DNA of 64,000 nt from Paenibacillus borealis (lineage in GTDB: Bacteria; Bacillota; Bacilli; Paenibacillales; Paenibacillaceae), in assembly GCF_000758665.1 (NCBI RefSeq), contig NZ_CP009285.1:2480001-2544000 (forward strand). Direction: 5' to 3'. The notes beneath the pieces are model-generated. The model was not told the DNA's origin, ran no database searches, and worked only from the letters and a program-made list of their open reading frames with translations. The translations under genes and the position numbers were made by a program. This document shows positions 63,555 through 64,000 of the stretch, one piece after another; the first letter of the stretch is position 1; each line of letters begins with the position of its first letter.

Positions 63555-64000
63555 ATGGATAAACACTTATTTCTAAATGGCGGGGGTCCGCCGTTTACTC
63601 CTGATCTGGCAAGGAAGTTTGCGAGCAAGACGCAGGCAGGTGCAGGTCCGGTCGTAGTTCTGTTCGTGGAGCGCGAAGAAGGCTGGGAAGATTATATACC
63701 GATCTATACGCGGCCGCTGGCTGATGCAGGGTTAACAGAGTTCCGCTATCTGCCGTTACCTGCCACCCCTGTGGATGTTGTTGTCCAGAGCATAGAGAAC
63801 TGCTCGGGTATTATTATAGGAGGCGGAGATACGGATCTGTATGCCGATTATATTGTAGACACCGCGATTGGCGGCGCTATTAAACTGAAGTATGAGTCGG
63901 GAGTTCCGGTTGCGGGATTCTCGGCAGGAGCCTTAATCAGCCCTGAACTGTGCATTATTTCCGCTAAGGATAATGAGAGCAGGCAGTTTGATCACCGCAA
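63555..64000 (+). CDS. Peptidase S51 / glutamine-amidotransferase-like protein, 3' end cut
   Basis: The first 148 residues of a protein of the S51 dipeptidase E / cyanophycinase-like superfamily. GIIIGGGDTDLYADY and the nucleophile elbow VAGFSAGALISPE (Ser123) are the family marks. No signal peptide. ATG at 63555 follows GAAGGTGA. The open frame runs off the window edge. Substrate unknown. Confidence 0.82.
   Translation, partial: MDKHLFLNGGGPPFTPDLARKFASKTQAGAGPVVVLFVEREEGWEDYIPIYTRPLADAGLTEFRYLPLPATPVDVVVQSIENCSGIIIGGGDTDLYADYIVDTAIGGAIKLKYESGVPVAGFSAGALISPELCIISAKDNESRQFDHR

Overview
The window looks like chromosomal DNA of a spore-forming, moderately GC-rich Bacillota, most probably a Paenibacillus. 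The evidence is the partial spoVR gene, SLH-domain (S-layer-homology) surface proteins, several AraC regulators next to LplA/LplB/YtcP-type sugar importers, strong GGAGG ribosome binding sites with frequent GTG/TTG starts, and a dense set of plant-polysaccharide and starch genes. No rRNA, tRNA or CRISPR array was seen.

Layout. 1-5.3 kb: spoVR (cut by the window edge), an Uma2-type protein, an FAD-dependent oxidoreductase and a divergent AraC regulator. 5.3-9.1 kb: a minus-strand lplB-ytcP-lplA-like importer operon with a CcpA cre site. 9.2-13.1 kb: an accessory patch with palindrome arrays, a 20-copy heptamer repeat, an IS110-family element with a candidate bridge RNA, and small AT-rich orphan genes. 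13.2-22.8 kb: hemicellulose/pectin genes (membrane-bound AraC regulator, GH43, GH28, AraC regulator, CE8 pectinesterase, alpha/beta esterase, GH105). 22.9-26.9 kb: a P-loop kinase and a large SLH protein. 27-34 kb: a GT2-GtrA/phosphodiester-glycosidase pair, then a lipoprotein, two-component and BcrAB-like ABC operon. 34-38.8 kb: PAS histidine kinase, methyltransferase, DegV, AraC-GyrI protein. 38.9-60.5 kb: a maltodextrin/starch regulon. 60.5-64 kb: chemoreceptor, BKACE-family protein and a partial S51-like peptidase.

The maltodextrin region holds the same functions as the Bacillus subtilis yvdE-to-pgcM cluster in a split, rearranged order: LacI regulator; beta-phosphoglucomutase, maltose phosphorylase and alpha-glucosidase; cyclomaltodextrinase; and mdxEFG. 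A 2560-residue S-layer-anchored amylopullulanase is added. Near-palindromic operators of the form TTGYRCAAAC/GTTTGYRCAA lie at or near the promoters and probably make one regulon. Extracellular starch would be cut at the cell surface, imported by MdxEFG with an ATPase encoded elsewhere, and split inside by cyclomaltodextrinase, phosphorylase and glucosidase.

The least explained material is non-coding. One family is near-palindromes (GTTGTAC-nnn-GTACAAC core) repeated about every 52 bp at four intergenic places. An IS110 element lies inside one of these arrays, and a 13-base word at its left junction recurs in its own 5' non-coding region, as expected for a bridge-RNA target guide. A second family is two 150-bp foldback elements flanking the maltose phosphorylase gene with compensating arm changes.
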